DNA of 64,000 bases from Citrobacter enshiensis (GTDB lineage Bacteria; Pseudomonadota; Gammaproteobacteria; Enterobacterales; Enterobacteriaceae). A program made the position numbers and the translations under genes. Positions 1 to 11,372 of this stretch are shown piece after piece. The notes under the pieces were generated by a model. The model was not told the origin of the DNA, searched no databases, and saw only the letters and a list, made by a program, of their open reading frames with translations. Numbering within the stretch: the stretch's first letter is position 1; each line of letters opens with the position of its first letter. The stretch covers positions 2,914,001 to 2,978,000 of the forward strand of contig NZ_CP119862.1 in the NCBI RefSeq assembly GCF_029338175.1. The letters run 5' to 3'.

Positions 1-1
1 T

Positions 2-2092
2 TCCCGCTTTGGCCTGTTGGAGATGTCCCGCCAGCGCCTGAGTCCATCTTTGGGTGAATCAAGCCATCACGTTTGCCCACGCTGTAGCGGCACCGGCACC
101 GTTCGTGATAACGAATCGCTGTCCCTGTCTATTCTGCGTCTGATCGAAGAAGAAGCGCTGAAAGAAAACACCCAGGAAGTGCACGCAATTGTTCCTGTGC
201 CGATCGCTTCATACCTGCTCAACGAAAAACGTAACGCGGTTAACGCGATTGAAACACGTGAGGATGGCGTTCGCTGTGTGATCGTACCAAACGATCAGAT
301 GGAAACCCCGCACTACTCCGTGCTGCGTGTACGTAAAGGCGAAGAAACGCCAACCCTGAGCTATATGCTGCCGAAACTGCATGAAGAGGCAATGGCATTA
401 CCTTCTGAAGAAGAGTACGCCGAGCGTAAACGCCCTGAGCAACCGGCGCTGGCAACTTTTGCAATGCCAGAAGTTCCGCCTGCACCAGAACCTACAGAGT
501 CCGTTGTTAAAGCAACTGCGCCGAAAGTGGCCGCAGTTACCGCAGCCACCGCCGCTGCACAGCCGGGTCTGTTAAGCCGTTTCTTTGGCGCGTTGAAATC
601 CATGTTCGCCGGCAGTGAAGAAGCGAAACCCGTTGAGCAAGCAGAACCCAAAGCGGAAGAGAAACCGGAACGTCAGCAGGATCGCCGCAAGCCGCGCCAG
701 AACAATCGCCGCGATCGTAATGATCGCCGCGATAACCGCAATGAGCGTAGTGACCGTGGCGACCGTGGCGACCGTTCAGAAGGCGGTGAAAACCGCGAAG
801 AGAACCGTCGTAACCGCCGTCAGCCTTCGCCGCAAAATGCAGAGCCTCGTGACAACCGTCAGCCGACGGGCAATGACGTTAGCGAAAAAACCAAATCCGG
901 TGATGAGCAGCAAGCGCCGCGTCGCGATCGTAATCGTCGCCGTAGCGAAGACAAACGTCAGGCGCAGCAAGAAGTTAAAGCGCTCAACCTTGATGAACAA
1001 CCGGTACAGGAAGTTGAACAGGAAGAGCGCGTTCGTCAGCCTCAACCGCGTCGTAAACAACGCCAGTTGAACCAGAAAGTGCGTTACGGTGAGAGTGCAG
1101 CGGTTGACGTCGAACTCGCTGCCACTGCAGTCGTTGAGAATGTCGCCTCCCACGCGGTAGAGCAGACCGCACCGGTTCAACGTACTGAGCTTGCGAAACT
1201 GGATCTGCCGGTTGTCGCAGATAACACTGCAGAACAGGAAGAGAACACCGATGCTCGCGACAACAACGGTATGCCGCGTCGCTCACGTCGTTCACCTCGT
1301 CACCTGCGCGTCAGCGGCCAACGTCGTCGTCGCTACCGTGACGAGCGCTACCCGGTTCAGTCACCGATGCCGTTGACTATCGCCTGTGCGTCCCCGGAAA
1401 TGGCGTCTGGCAAAGTGTGGATCCGTTACCCGGTTGTTCGTCCTCAGGATGTGCAGGTTGAAGAGTTGCGTGAACAAGAGATCGTACCGGTAGTAGCCCA
1501 ACCCGCCGCGATTGAGCCGCAAGCGGCTGCCGTCGAGCAGGTTGTCGAGACACCAGTTCAGACTGAAACGGTCGCTGTCGAGCCACAGCCTGTTGTTGTG
1601 GAATCCATTGTTGTGGAAACCACGCACCCGGAAGCGATCGCGACAGCCGTTGATGAACAGCCACAGGTTATCGCGCAAGCAGATGTCCCTGTTGCAGAGG
1701 AAATCATTGCTGAAGCGAACGCTGTGGAAGAGATTCAGGAAACCGTAACGACCGAATCTGTGGAAGTTGTCGCTGCACCAGACGTGGTTGCAGAGGTGGC
1801 TGAACCTGTCGTTGTGGCGGAAGAAGAACCAAAAGTCGAGGTTATTGCGCCTGTTGCCGCGGCTGAAGTCATTGAAGAGACCGCGCCTGTCGCCGTTGAA
1901 TCTCTGCCAGAAAGCCATCACGCCACTGCGCCGATGACCCGTGCTCCGGCACCGGAATATGTTCCAGAAGCACCGCGTCACAGCGACTGGCAGCGTCCTG
2001 AGTTTGCCTTTGAAGGCAAAGGGGCTGCCGGTGGTCACAGTGCAACGCATCAAGCGTCAGCGCAACCAACGCGTCCTCAGCCGGTAGAATAA
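2..2092 (+). CDS. rne: Ribonuclease E, 3' part (5' end outside window)
   Basis: Essential endoribonuclease and scaffold of the RNA degradosome, attached to the inner membrane. The reading frame is open from the window's left edge, so the S1 and most of the DNase I-like catalytic part is missing; about 696 residues are seen. The first visible part carries the CPRCSGTG zinc-link motif that joins protomers. It is followed by the small domain, an amphipathic membrane-targeting helix (GLLSRFFGALKSMFAG, bases about 565-612), a long Arg/Asp/Asn-rich RNA-binding stretch with a short DRGDRGDR repeat, an RRSRRSPRHLRVSGQRRRRY block in the RhlB/enolase-binding area, a Val/Glu/Ala-rich low-complexity linker, and a C-terminal tail matching the PNPase-binding segment (SDWQRPEFAFEGKGA). 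Identity is certain from the motifs and the neighbouring flg region; the scaffold half is, as expected, low in complexity. Confidence 0.96.
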   Translation, partial: SRFGLLEMSRQRLSPSLGESSHHVCPRCSGTGTVRDNESLSLSILRLIEEEALKENTQEVHAIVPVPIASYLLNEKRNAVNAIETREDGVRCVIVPNDQMETPHYSVLRVRKGEETPTLSYMLPKLHEEAMALPSEEEYAERKRPEQPALATFAMPEVPPAPEPTESVVKATAPKVAAVTAATAAAQPGLLSRFFGALKSMFAGSEEAKPVEQAEPKAEEKPERQQDRRKPRQNNRRDRNDRRDNRNERSDRGDRGDRSEGGENREENRRNRRQPSPQNAEPRDNRQPTGNDVSEKTKSGDEQQAPRRDRNRRRSEDKRQAQQEVKALNLDEQPVQEVEQEERVRQPQPRRKQRQLNQKVRYGESAAVDVELAATAVVENVASHAVEQTAPVQRTELAKLDLPVVADNTAEQEENTDARDNNGMPRRSRRSPRHLRVSGQRRRRYRDERYPVQSPMPLTIACASPEMASGKVWIRYPVVRPQDVQVEELREQEIVPVVAQPAAIEPQAAAVEQVVETPVQTETVAVEPQPVVVESIVVETTHPEAIATAVDEQPQVIAQADVPVAEEIIAEANAVEEIQETVTTESVEVVAAPDVVAEVAEPVVVAEEEPKVEVIAPVAAAEVIEETAPVAVESLPESHHATAPMTRAPAPEYVPEAPRHSDWQRPEFAFEGKGAAGGHSATHQASAQPTRPQPVE

Positions 2093-2106
2093 GCAGACAA
2101 ACCGCT

Positions 2107-2135
2107 AAAGCCGACCTTCTGGTCGGCTTTTTTTT
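2107..2135 (+). terminator. rne intrinsic terminator
   Basis: A 10-bp stem (AAAGCCGACC pairing with GGTCGGCTTT) with a TTCT loop, followed by a run of T, lies 14 bases after the rne stop. Confidence 0.9.
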
Positions 2136-2243
2136 ATCCTCAATTCGGTCACTGCCGCTATTGATGTACGTGAAACGGCAACATGCACTTTTCAGCTACG
2201 CATGACAGCCATGCACAGTTTTGTCACTACGATATTTGGGCGC

Positions 2244-2277
2244 AAAAAAAAGCCCGCTCCGGGGTGATGGAGCGGGC
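2244..2277 (-). terminator. flgL (flgKL) intrinsic terminator
   Basis: Read on the minus strand, GCCCGCTCC pairs with GGAGCGGGC around a short loop and runs into eight T. It lies about 40 bases past the flgL stop and ends the flagellar operon towards rne. Confidence 0.88.
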
Positions 2278-2317
2278 AGACAAAACATACCCGGTTTCAC
2301 GGTATGTTTTAAAAAGA

Positions 2318-3271
2318 TTAGCGGTTTAGCTGAAACAGCGACATACCCTGCATATCGGTAAATGCTTTATAAGACGCCTGTAACGCCGCCTGTTGCATCA
2401 CATACGAAGAGATAGCGGCATTCCAGTCCACGTCGACCAGGTTGCTCATTTGCTGCGTCTGACCCAACGCGCGATCGCTTCCCAACGCATCCAGTGAATC
2501 AAGCTCCTTCAGTTGCGTCCCCAGCTCTGCCCGCACCGTCAGAATATTATTCAGCGAGTTTTTTAAGCCCCGGTTGGTTTTATCAATCGCCGCCGACGCT
2601 TTATCTCTTGCTATATCATCCCCCGCCACCGGCGTGTTCAGCGCGTCGATAGCGCTATCCAGCATTTTGAACAAACTGGTTTCAGAAGCGCTGCCGTCTG
2701 GCTCCGGCACAGCATTACTGGTGATTTTGTTAAAAATTTGGTCACCAGTGTGGCCAATCACCATCGTACGGGAAGCATCAACCTGTTGGGTGACACTCTC
2801 ACGTCCGCCGCTGTATGCGCCGTCCGTCTGGGAAAACGGCGCGGTTTCAGTCTTATAACCGGCAAAAATATAGCGCCCATTACCATCGGTGCTGTTCGCC
2901 AGGTTCATCAGCTGATCGCGGATCCCCTGTAGATCTGTCGCCAGCGAAGCACGGTCATCGTCACTTAAGGTACCGTTGCCCGCATTGACGATTTTCTCTT
3001 GCGCACTCTGAATCGCCCGTGTCGCCTGGCTTAACACATTCTCTTCCAGCGACACTTTTTGCGTGGCAAACGAACGCGCCAGCGCGAACTGACTGTTCTG
3101 CGCCTGCGCCTGCGACAAGACAACGGCCTGCGAAGCGGCAATCGGATCATCCGACGGGTTGATGACACGCTTGCCGGTGGACATCTGCTCGCCGTACTTC
3201 ATCCATTCGGCCTGGGAATTGGTGATGCCACGCATATTCTGCTGGTACATCATCTGGGTACTGATACGCAT
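2318..3271 (-). CDS. flgL: Flagellar hook-filament junction protein 2 (HAP3)
   Basis: Second of the two junction proteins joining the hook to the flagellin filament; exported by the flagellar type III system. 317 residues, the usual length. The N-terminus (MRISTQMMYQQNMRGITNSQ) and the C-terminal helix (QQAALQASYKAFTDMQGMSLFQLNR region) are the paired coiled-coil D0 segments shared with flagellin. The start has a GGAGAGG ribosome site and lies 15 bases after flgK, so the two are translated from one message. It is last in the operon and is probably driven mainly by the sigma-28 promoter upstream of flgK. Confidence 0.96.
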   Translation of the reverse strand: MRISTQMMYQQNMRGITNSQAEWMKYGEQMSTGKRVINPSDDPIAASQAVVLSQAQAQNSQFALARSFATQKVSLEENVLSQATRAIQSAQEKIVNAGNGTLSDDDRASLATDLQGIRDQLMNLANSTDGNGRYIFAGYKTETAPFSQTDGAYSGGRESVTQQVDASRTMVIGHTGDQIFNKITSNAVPEPDGSASETSLFKMLDSAIDALNTPVAGDDIARDKASAAIDKTNRGLKNSLNNILTVRAELGTQLKELDSLDALGSDRALGQTQQMSNLVDVDWNAAISSYVMQQAALQASYKAFTDMQGMSLFQLNR

Positions 3272-3286
3272 TTAAGCCCCTCTCCT

Positions 3287-4930
3287 TTAGCGAATGTTCA
3301 TCAGCGCATCAAACATCGAACTGGCCGTTTGCAGGACTTGCGCATTCGCCAGATAGTACTGTTGATAACGTTGCAGGTTGCCATACTCTTCATCAAGATT
3401 GACGCCAGAGATCGACTGCTGCTGGTTCGTCAGTTGGGTCACCACATTGCCCTGGGTGGTGCTACTGGTTTTCAGCGTGGCGGTTTTATTCCCCACATCA
3501 CTGACCAGCGTGGCGTAAGCATCGTTAAAGGTTTTATTGCCGACGGTGGCTTTGGTTTGCAGATCCAGCAGTGCCTGACCGTTGCGGTTATCACTCTGGC
3601 CGGAATCCTTAAGGCCGGACATGGCAAGTTTCGACTCATCCGTGACCATGACCTTCATGTTCACAATGGCGTCACTGACCGGCTTTAACGTAAAACTGTC
3701 ATTGGCTTTCGCCCCCGGCGTTCCGCTGACCGTCACTTTCAGACCGTCAATATCCAGCTTACCGTTGGCATCGGGTTTCGCTTCGAAAGTGGTGTTATCC
3801 GCAAGACGCGTGACCTGCCACTTACTGCCGTCGTACACCACTTTATAATCCGTGGCCTGCACTTTTGTGCTGTCATCCACTTCAGCCGTTAATACCGCGT
3901 TACCGCTATTTTTGGCGTTGCCGATAACCGAGGGTTTTCCGATAGCGAAAAAGTCTTTACCGGCATCGCCGTTGGCATCAAAACCCGCTTTGTGCTGGGT
4001 ATTAAATTCAGTGGCCAACGCCAACGCCAACTGGCCCAGGGTATTGCGGGTCTGGTCCAGATCCTGAGAGCGGAACGTCATCAGGCCGCCGAGCGAGCCG
4101 GTATTGAGCAGTTTCTCAGGGATTTCAATGTTTCCGGCCGCCGCATCAACATAAGCAACCGTAGTCCGCGAAGGATCGGCGCTGGATGGCACCGCTGCGA
4201 GTTGGCGTGCATTACTGCCCTGTACCAGGGTATACCCGTTTGCCATCGTCAGGTTATAGGTGCCGCCATCCTGAACGCTGACCTCAACGCCGACAATTTT
4301 GTTTAACTCGCTCACCAGCTGATCGCGCTGGTCAAGAAGGTCATTTGGCGATGCCCCCGCGCCCACGCCGGTCAGACGGGAGATCTGGTCATTCAGGCTG
4401 GCAATCTGTTTCGAATAGTTGTTGATCTGCTCAACGCTGGAAGAGATAGCCGTGTTGACCTGCTTATCCTGATCGCGCAGGTATTGATCGGTGGTCTTAA
4501 ACTGGTTTACCAGCCCATTCGCTTTTCCAATCAACGCCTGACGTGCTGCGGGATCTTCCGCGTTACTGACTAACGTTTGCAGGCTGGTGAAAAAGTCCTG
4601 CATCGAGGTCGAAATTGAGCTGGTTTTACTGGAAAGCAGGTTGTCGATTTTCGACATTTGCTCAAAACGGGTGGTCAACCCGCTGCTCTGGTTTTCGGCT
4701 GCACGCAGTTGATTGGTAATAAACGCGTCATACTCGCGCTGCACGCCTGAGACATACACGCCATTGCCGACCCAACCACCCGCGCCTAACGTACTGTTCG
4801 CTTGCGACATAATGGTGGTTTGTCGGGTGTAGCCCGCAACGTTGTAACTGGCGATGTTGTTACTGGCGGTATTTAACGCAGCCTGGGCCGCGTTAAGTCC
4901 ACTCATGGCGTTGTTAATCAAGCTGGACAT
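3287..4930 (-). CDS. flgK: Flagellar hook-filament junction protein 1 (HAP1)
   Basis: First hook-associated protein; sits directly on the hook and carries FlgL and the filament. 547 residues, the length known from E. coli. The N-terminal SSLINNAMSGLNAAQAALNT coiled-coil segment and a C-terminal segment ending YLANAQVLQTASSMFDALMNIR form the D0 domain; the middle is variable. The ATG is preceded by AAAAGGAATCTCC. Its chaperone FlgN is encoded in this window at 13409-13831. The upstream 64-base gap to flgJ holds a sigma-28 promoter, so it can be expressed late, after hook completion, as well as by read-through from flgB. Confidence 0.96.
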   Translation of the reverse strand: MSSLINNAMSGLNAAQAALNTASNNIASYNVAGYTRQTTIMSQANSTLGAGGWVGNGVYVSGVQREYDAFITNQLRAAENQSSGLTTRFEQMSKIDNLLSSKTSSISTSMQDFFTSLQTLVSNAEDPAARQALIGKANGLVNQFKTTDQYLRDQDKQVNTAISSSVEQINNYSKQIASLNDQISRLTGVGAGASPNDLLDQRDQLVSELNKIVGVEVSVQDGGTYNLTMANGYTLVQGSNARQLAAVPSSADPSRTTVAYVDAAAGNIEIPEKLLNTGSLGGLMTFRSQDLDQTRNTLGQLALALATEFNTQHKAGFDANGDAGKDFFAIGKPSVIGNAKNSGNAVLTAEVDDSTKVQATDYKVVYDGSKWQVTRLADNTTFEAKPDANGKLDIDGLKVTVSGTPGAKANDSFTLKPVSDAIVNMKVMVTDESKLAMSGLKDSGQSDNRNGQALLDLQTKATVGNKTFNDAYATLVSDVGNKTATLKTSSTTQGNVVTQLTNQQQSISGVNLDEEYGNLQRYQQYYLANAQVLQTASSMFDALMNIR

Positions 4931-4962
4931 GGAGATTCCTTTTAATCCTTCAATACAGGTTA

Positions 4963-4989
4963 TTATCGGCAGCGGCTTGCTGGACTTGA
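4963..4989 (-). promoter_or_regulatory. Sigma-28 (FliA) promoter for flgKL
   Basis: On the minus strand the box GCCGATAA (4963-4970) is a perfect sigma-28 -10 element. Fifteen bases upstream lies TCAA, close to the TAAA of the -35. Spacing fits the TAAA-N15-GCCGATAA consensus. It lies just upstream of flgK, where a class 3 promoter is known in E. coli and Salmonella. Confidence 0.85.
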
Positions 4990-4994
4990 GCTAT

Positions 4995-5945
4995 TTAGAA
5001 GAGATTGTCGAGATTAGCGCTGTACGTTTTGTTCACTTTTTCGCTCATCGACTTCAGCTGTTGGATCATGCTGGTTAATTTGCGCGCATAGTGCGGATCG
5101 GTGGCGTAACCCGCGTTTTGCAAGGCTTGTGCGCCCTGCTCTGCACTGGATGCTGACGTCACGCCAGCGTAGCGCGGGTTACGGGTCAACAGCCCAACAT
5201 AATCCGACAGCGCCTCCAGATACGAGCTGTAGACGCGGAATCTGGCTTTCACCTTTTTCGCCTCACCGTTTTCAAATTCCGTGGTGGTGATTTCCGTGGT
5301 GGGGCCCTTCCAGCTTCCCGAAGCCTTAACACCAAAAATGTTAAAGCTGGGTTCGCCGTTTTCACGGCGAATTTGCCGTTGCCCCCACCCGGATTCCAGC
5401 GCCGCCTGCGCCAGAATCAGGTGATGCGGGACGCCGCTCTGCTCGCTTGCCAGGCGTGCGGGGAGGGAAAGCTGAGCAAGAAACGTTTTGCTGTCGCCCG
5501 AGAGCGGTTCATCGTGGCTCTCGGGAATTTGCGGCATCGCTTTGCGCACCCGTTGCGTCAACGCCTGATTTTGATAGCTGGTCACCGTTTCCAGCGAGAA
5601 CTTCATCGGTATCTGTGGCGCGTCATCGGCAGGCTGGGCCTGCCCTTCGGTCATTTGTTTGACCATCATCTCCGCCAACCCCAGACCTTTACCTGCCGTC
5701 ATCTGTTGCGCAATTTGCTGGTCGTACATGCTGGTATACAGGCGTGTCGAATCGCTGCTAAACACGCCATCTTTCGGCAGCGCTTCACGCATGCTTTTCA
5801 ACATCATCTGCACGAACATCCCCTCCACCTGGCGGGCAACCGGGCGGAGGTTCGCCGCCGGATCCTGCCCTGCTTTGGCCTTCAGATCGTTGAGCGACTG
5901 GGCATCCCAGGCCGCGCTAGCCAGCAGCTTGCTTTCTCCCATCAT
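4995..5945 (-). CDS. flgJ: Flagellar rod cap / peptidoglycan hydrolase
   Basis: Bifunctional protein: the N-terminal half caps the growing rod, the C-terminal half is a glucosaminidase-type muramidase that opens the peptidoglycan for the rod. 316 residues with the chosen start. The C-terminal domain begins near residue 165 (SLPARLASEQSGVPHHLILA) and has the AALESGWGQRQIR catalytic-Glu segment and the RVYSSYLEALSDYVGLL motif. The frame is open further upstream, but the ATG chosen overlaps the flgI TGA by one base (TGATG) and matches the E. coli N-terminus around ESKLLASAAWDAQSL, so the ten extra residues are not expected. Identity is clear. Confidence 0.95.
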   Translation of the reverse strand: MMGESKLLASAAWDAQSLNDLKAKAGQDPAANLRPVARQVEGMFVQMMLKSMREALPKDGVFSSDSTRLYTSMYDQQIAQQMTAGKGLGLAEMMVKQMTEGQAQPADDAPQIPMKFSLETVTSYQNQALTQRVRKAMPQIPESHDEPLSGDSKTFLAQLSLPARLASEQSGVPHHLILAQAALESGWGQRQIRRENGEPSFNIFGVKASGSWKGPTTEITTTEFENGEAKKVKARFRVYSSYLEALSDYVGLLTRNPRYAGVTSASSAEQGAQALQNAGYATDPHYARKLTSMIQQLKSMSEKVNKTYSANLDNLF

Positions 5946-7042
5946 CAGATAATTTCCAGCTTCGCCCGTAAGCACCCTGCGCTTTGCATCGACTGCAGAA
6001 TGGACATCAAATCCATCGGCGTCGCGCCTAAGGCGTTAAGCGCCCGTACCACGTTGTTCAGGTTAGCGCTGGAGCGCACGCTTTGCAGTGAACCACCGCT
6101 CTGGCGCAGGTCGATCTGCGTTTGCGGTGTGACGACCGTTTGCCCACCGCCAAACGGCGTATCCGGCTGACTGACGTTAGCCTGGCGATTGACCGTCACC
6201 GACAGGTTGCCCTGCGCGACAGCACAGCTGTCCAGCGTCACTTCGCGGTTCATCACCACGGAGCCGGTCCGCGAGTTAATCACCACTTTCGCATCCTGCG
6301 GCGTGACGTTCACTTCCATATTCTGAATATCGGCGAGGAAACGAACCTGAGAACTGTTACCGCTCGGCACCCGCACCTGGATCGTGCGCGCATCCAGTGC
6401 GGTGGCGCTGCCAAAACCCCGGGAGCGGTTGATGGTGTCGGTGATCTGCTGCGCCAGCGTGAAATCTTCATTGTTGAGCTGCAGATTAAGCGTATTACCA
6501 CCGCCGAACTGACTGGGCAGTTCGCGCTCAATCACCGCGCCATTGGTAATACGCCCGCCATTCAGTTGGTTCACCTGGACGCTGCTGCCTCCGGCGGAAG
6601 CCCCGGCCCCGCCGACCAGAATATTCCCCTGCGCCAGCGCGTAGACCTGACTATCGACCCCTTTCAGCGGGGTCATTAACAGTGTTCCGCCGCGCAGACT
6701 TTTGGCGTTGCCCATTGAGGAAACCACCACATCGATGGTCTGCCCCTGGCGACCAAACGCCGGAAAACTGGCGGTAACCATTACCGCCGCCACATTTTTC
6801 AGCTGCATGTTCGTCCCGGTCGGGACGGTAATCCCCATCTGAGAGAGCATGTTATTGAGCGTTTGTGTCGTGAACGGGGTTTGCGTGGTCTGATCGCCTG
6901 TGCCGTCCAGCCCGACCACCAGTCCGTAGCCAATCAGCGAGTTTTCACGCACGCCCTGAACACTGGTCAGATCGCGGATACGATCGGCATGCGCGAAGGT
7001 CGTCGCCAGCAGCAGTACGACGCCAATAAAAGATTTAAACAC
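5945..7042 (-). CDS. flgI: Flagellar P-ring protein
   Basis: Forms the periplasmic P ring, the bushing of the rod in the peptidoglycan layer. 365 residues, usual length. The N-terminal signal peptide ([18 protein letters not shown]) indicates Sec export. The mature protein starts with the conserved [26 protein letters not shown] region. Assembly needs the chaperone FlgA, encoded divergently at 12356-13015. It overlaps flgJ by one base and follows flgH by 12 bases. Confidence 0.96.
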   Translation of the reverse strand: MFKSFIGVVLLLATTFAHADRIRDLTSVQGVRENSLIGYGLVVGLDGTGDQTTQTPFTTQTLNNMLSQMGITVPTGTNMQLKNVAAVMVTASFPAFGRQGQTIDVVVSSMGNAKSLRGGTLLMTPLKGVDSQVYALAQGNILVGGAGASAGGSSVQVNQLNGGRITNGAVIERELPSQFGGGNTLNLQLNNEDFTLAQQITDTINRSRGFGSATALDARTIQVRVPSGNSSQVRFLADIQNMEVNVTPQDAKVVINSRTGSVVMNREVTLDSCAVAQGNLSVTVNRQANVSQPDTPFGGGQTVVTPQTQIDLRQSGGSLQSVRSSANLNNVVRALNALGATPMDLMSILQSMQSAGCLRAKLEII

Positions 7043-7054
7043 TGGGAACCTCGC

Positions 7055-7753
7055 TTACATCGGCGACAAGTTAAGGAAGAAACGCTGCAGCCAACCCATA
7101 TTCTGCGCTTCGTTTATGTAGCCGTTACCGACATACTCTATGCGTGCATCCGCAACCTGCGTTGACGGAACGCTGTTGCTGCCGCTGATCGTGCGTGGAT
7201 TCACGACCCCGGAGAAGCGGATGAATTCAGTGCCCTGGTTGATGGCGATCTGTTTTTCACCCACCACATGTAAATTGCCATTCACCAGCACCTGATCGAC
7301 GGTGACCGTCAGCGTGCCGCTAAAGGTGTTGCTGGCGTTCGCGCCGCCTTTGCCATTGAAAGAGTTTCCGCCGGAAGCGTCTACGTCCGCACGCGCGTTA
7401 CCGAATAATCCTTCCAGATAGCGCGGAACGGTGTCGAAGCCAAAATTCGTTTTGCCATCCCGGCTGGCATTGGCTGAGGAGCTTTTGCTGGCGCTGACGT
7501 TTTCCTGCAAGACAATCGTCAACGTATCGCCAATGTTACGCGGACGTCGGTCTTCGAATAGCGGCTGATAGCCATAATTAACCGGTTGTGCAGACTGAAA
7601 GATGGAGCCATTCGCCACCTGCGTCGGGCCAGGTATTGGTTGTGCCGTCGTCGCGCCCTGCACGAGCGGCGTGGCGGGGATCCAGGCACATCCTGTCAGT
7701 GAAACCACCAGCAGGGCCATCATCGGGTATGGGTGAAGCGCGTATTTTCGCAT
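7055..7753 (-). CDS. flgH: Flagellar L-ring lipoprotein
   Basis: Outer-membrane lipoprotein forming the L ring around the rod. 232 residues. The signal peptide ends in a lipobox, LTGC, with the lipidated Cys at residue 22. Two in-frame starts (a TTG and an ATG) exist 5 and 3 codons upstream. The third candidate, reading [10 protein letters not shown], matches the Salmonella N-terminus and gives the standard length, so it is used here. The C-terminus [15 protein letters not shown] is strongly conserved. Confidence 0.94.
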   Translation of the reverse strand: MRKYALHPYPMMALLVVSLTGCAWIPATPLVQGATTAQPIPGPTQVANGSIFQSAQPVNYGYQPLFEDRRPRNIGDTLTIVLQENVSASKSSSANASRDGKTNFGFDTVPRYLEGLFGNARADVDASGGNSFNGKGGANASNTFSGTLTVTVDQVLVNGNLHVVGEKQIAINQGTEFIRFSGVVNPRTISGSNSVPSTQVADARIEYVGNGYINEAQNMGWLQRFFLNLSPM

Positions 7754-7810
7754 TGCCTTCATCTTCAAAATCAGTGTGCCGGTGAGGTTTTCACCCCACC
7801 GGCCAACACG

Positions 7811-9362
<1,552 letters not shown>

Positions 9363-9382
9363 TAAGCCATCCTGTCAGGCGC

Positions 9383-10636
9383 TTAGCGCAGGTTGACCAG
9401 CGTGTTGAGGATCTGATCCTGGGTCTTGATGGTCTGCGCGTTAGACTGATAGTTACGCTGGGCGACAATCATGTTCACCAGTTCTTTACTCAGGTCCACG
9501 TTAGAGGCTTCCAGCGCACCGTTGGTCAACTTACCGAAGTTACCGGTACCCGCCGTCCCCAGCAGCGCAACGCCGGAAGACTGCGTAGCGGCCCAGACGT
9601 TATCCCCCTGAGAGGCCAGCCCTTCGTTATTGGCAAAGTTCGCCAGCACGATTTGCCCCAGAACCTGTTTCTGCTCGTTGGAGTAGTTTCCCACCACGGT
9701 GCCATCATCATTAATCTGATAGCTCACCAGATCGCCCGGCTTGTAGCCGTTCTGGTTAGTGGCCACGATGTTGCTCTCGCCGGTGTTTTGCTGCATGGAG
9801 TTCAGGAAACTGAGGGAGAAATTGGCTGGCTGAGCGCCATTCACCACGCCGGTGGCGACGTTGATTTGCGTTGGCCACGGGGTTGCAGGAGGAACAGGAA
9901 CGGCTTCTGTTGCCGTTGCACTCACCCCCTGGAACACGCCATTTTCATCAAAACGCATAAAACCCGCCGATTTTGCGGCTTCGCCGGTCGTCGAATCCTG
10001 AGTATGAACTTCCCAGGTATTGTCCGAGTTTTTGACATAGAAGACGTTCATGTCATGGGCATTACCCTGGCTATCGAATACCGTGACGGTGCCTTTCTTG
10101 TTGTAAGAATCCGCATCGCTTGGGCTGAATGGCGTTTTAGTCGGTACTTTGTCGGTAGAGTTCAGGTTGATCTGCATGGACGCGGTGGTGGTGGTTTTTG
10201 CCGCCATCAGCGTATTAGGGATCGTAATCGGTGCCGGGTTCGCGCCCTGTTGGATCGTCGGCGGCGTACCGGTGGCCGGATAACCGGTCAGTTGCAGGCC
10301 CTGCATGTTGACCAGGTTGCGATTTTCGTCGAGCTTAAACTGACCGTTACGGCTATAAAAAACAGAACCGTTGCTATCCACCATACGGAAGAAACCGTTC
10401 TGGCTGATGGCGACGTCCAGGCCACGACCGGTGTTGGTGGTGGTGCCATCGGTAAAGTCCTGGGTGATCCCCGCCACTTTAACGCCCAGCCCCACTTTGG
10501 AACCGGCAAACATATCGGCAAATGAGGCCGACCCGGATTTAAACCCATAGGTGGCGGAGTTGGCGATGTTATTACCAATGACATCGAGGTTGGTGGCTGC
10601 AGCGTTCAGGCCGCTGACCGCTTGAGAAAAGGCCAT
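9383..10636 (-). CDS. flgE: Flagellar hook protein
   Basis: Structural subunit of the hook, exported by the flagellar secretion system. 417 residues, slightly longer than the about 402 of E. coli and Salmonella; the extra length is in the surface-exposed middle, the variable part of the family. The N-terminus (AFSQAVSGLNAAATNLDVIG, NNIANSATYGFKSG) and the C-terminus (KELVNMIVAQRNYQSNAQTI) are the conserved D0/D1 segments. Capped during assembly by FlgD, whose gene lies 26 bases upstream. Confidence 0.96.
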   Translation of the reverse strand: MAFSQAVSGLNAAATNLDVIGNNIANSATYGFKSGSASFADMFAGSKVGLGVKVAGITQDFTDGTTTNTGRGLDVAISQNGFFRMVDSNGSVFYSRNGQFKLDENRNLVNMQGLQLTGYPATGTPPTIQQGANPAPITIPNTLMAAKTTTTASMQINLNSTDKVPTKTPFSPSDADSYNKKGTVTVFDSQGNAHDMNVFYVKNSDNTWEVHTQDSTTGEAAKSAGFMRFDENGVFQGVSATATEAVPVPPATPWPTQINVATGVVNGAQPANFSLSFLNSMQQNTGESNIVATNQNGYKPGDLVSYQINDDGTVVGNYSNEQKQVLGQIVLANFANNEGLASQGDNVWAATQSSGVALLGTAGTGNFGKLTNGALEASNVDLSKELVNMIVAQRNYQSNAQTIKTQDQILNTLVNLR

Positions 10637-10662
10637 GTCTTACTCCTGATAAGTGTGAAGGC

Positions 10663-11361
10663 TTAGATGATCTGCCGTACTTCGTCGAGTGTGGTGGTTC
10701 CGTAGGTCCCTAAATCCAGCGTGTTACCGCCATTGTTGCGGATAACGCCCTGTACCATCGCAAACTGCAACGGCTGTGCGACCAGTTGCGTACTACCGTT
10801 GCTGGCGGTGATCGCCACGTTGTAGGAGCCGTTCGGCGCGGTGGTCCCGTCGGTGAGAGTCCCGTCCCAGGTAAAGGTGTGCACGCCCGCCTTCAGTCCG
10901 CCGATATCAATGGTGCGAACCACTTTGTTGTCTTTATCGGTAATCGTGGCGGTGACTTTGTCGGCAGGTTGCTGTAGCTCAACGCCAAACGGCGTGGTGG
11001 TGGTGATCGCCTCTTCTTCGGTTCCTTTGCCCGCCAAAATGGTGGTGCCCGGAATCATGACCCCGTGACCAATCAGGGTGCTGGCCTGCATCGACTGACT
11101 GTTGTCGATCTGCCCTGAAATCGCCCCCAGCGTGGTGTTCAATTTTTCGATTCCGCTGACGGTGCTGATCTGCGCCAACTGCGAGGTCAGCTCGTTGTTT
11201 TCCATCGGGTTCGTCGGATCCTGGTTTTTCAGCTGCGCCACCAGCAAGGTCAGGAAACTGTTTTGCAGATCGGCGGAATTGCTCCCGGTTAACGAACTGC
11301 CGCTACTGGCAGATTTGACGCCCGTGTTAGTCGGGTCATTCATATTGACGGCAATAGACAT
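10663..11361 (-). CDS. flgD: Flagellar hook cap / hook assembly protein
   Basis: Scaffold that caps the hook tip during FlgE polymerisation and is later replaced by FlgK. 232 residues, normal. It shows the conserved LQNSFLTLLVAQLKNQDPTN and PMENNELTSQLAQISTVSGI segments near residues 30-75. The C-terminal half is a beta-sandwich with DGTLTDGTTAPNGSYNV. It lies between flgE and flgC as expected. Confidence 0.96.
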   Translation of the reverse strand: MSIAVNMNDPTNTGVKSASSGSSLTGSNSADLQNSFLTLLVAQLKNQDPTNPMENNELTSQLAQISTVSGIEKLNTTLGAISGQIDNSQSMQASTLIGHGVMIPGTTILAGKGTEEEAITTTTPFGVELQQPADKVTATITDKDNKVVRTIDIGGLKAGVHTFTWDGTLTDGTTAPNGSYNVAITASNGSTQLVAQPLQFAMVQGVIRNNGGNTLDLGTYGTTTLDEVRQII

Positions 11362-11372
11362 ACGCGCCTCCT

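Noticed and set aside
1361-2053. Minus-strand frame rich in Asn, Arg and Phe opposite rne
   Set aside because: It mirrors the low-complexity Val/Glu linker of RNase E; no start signals.
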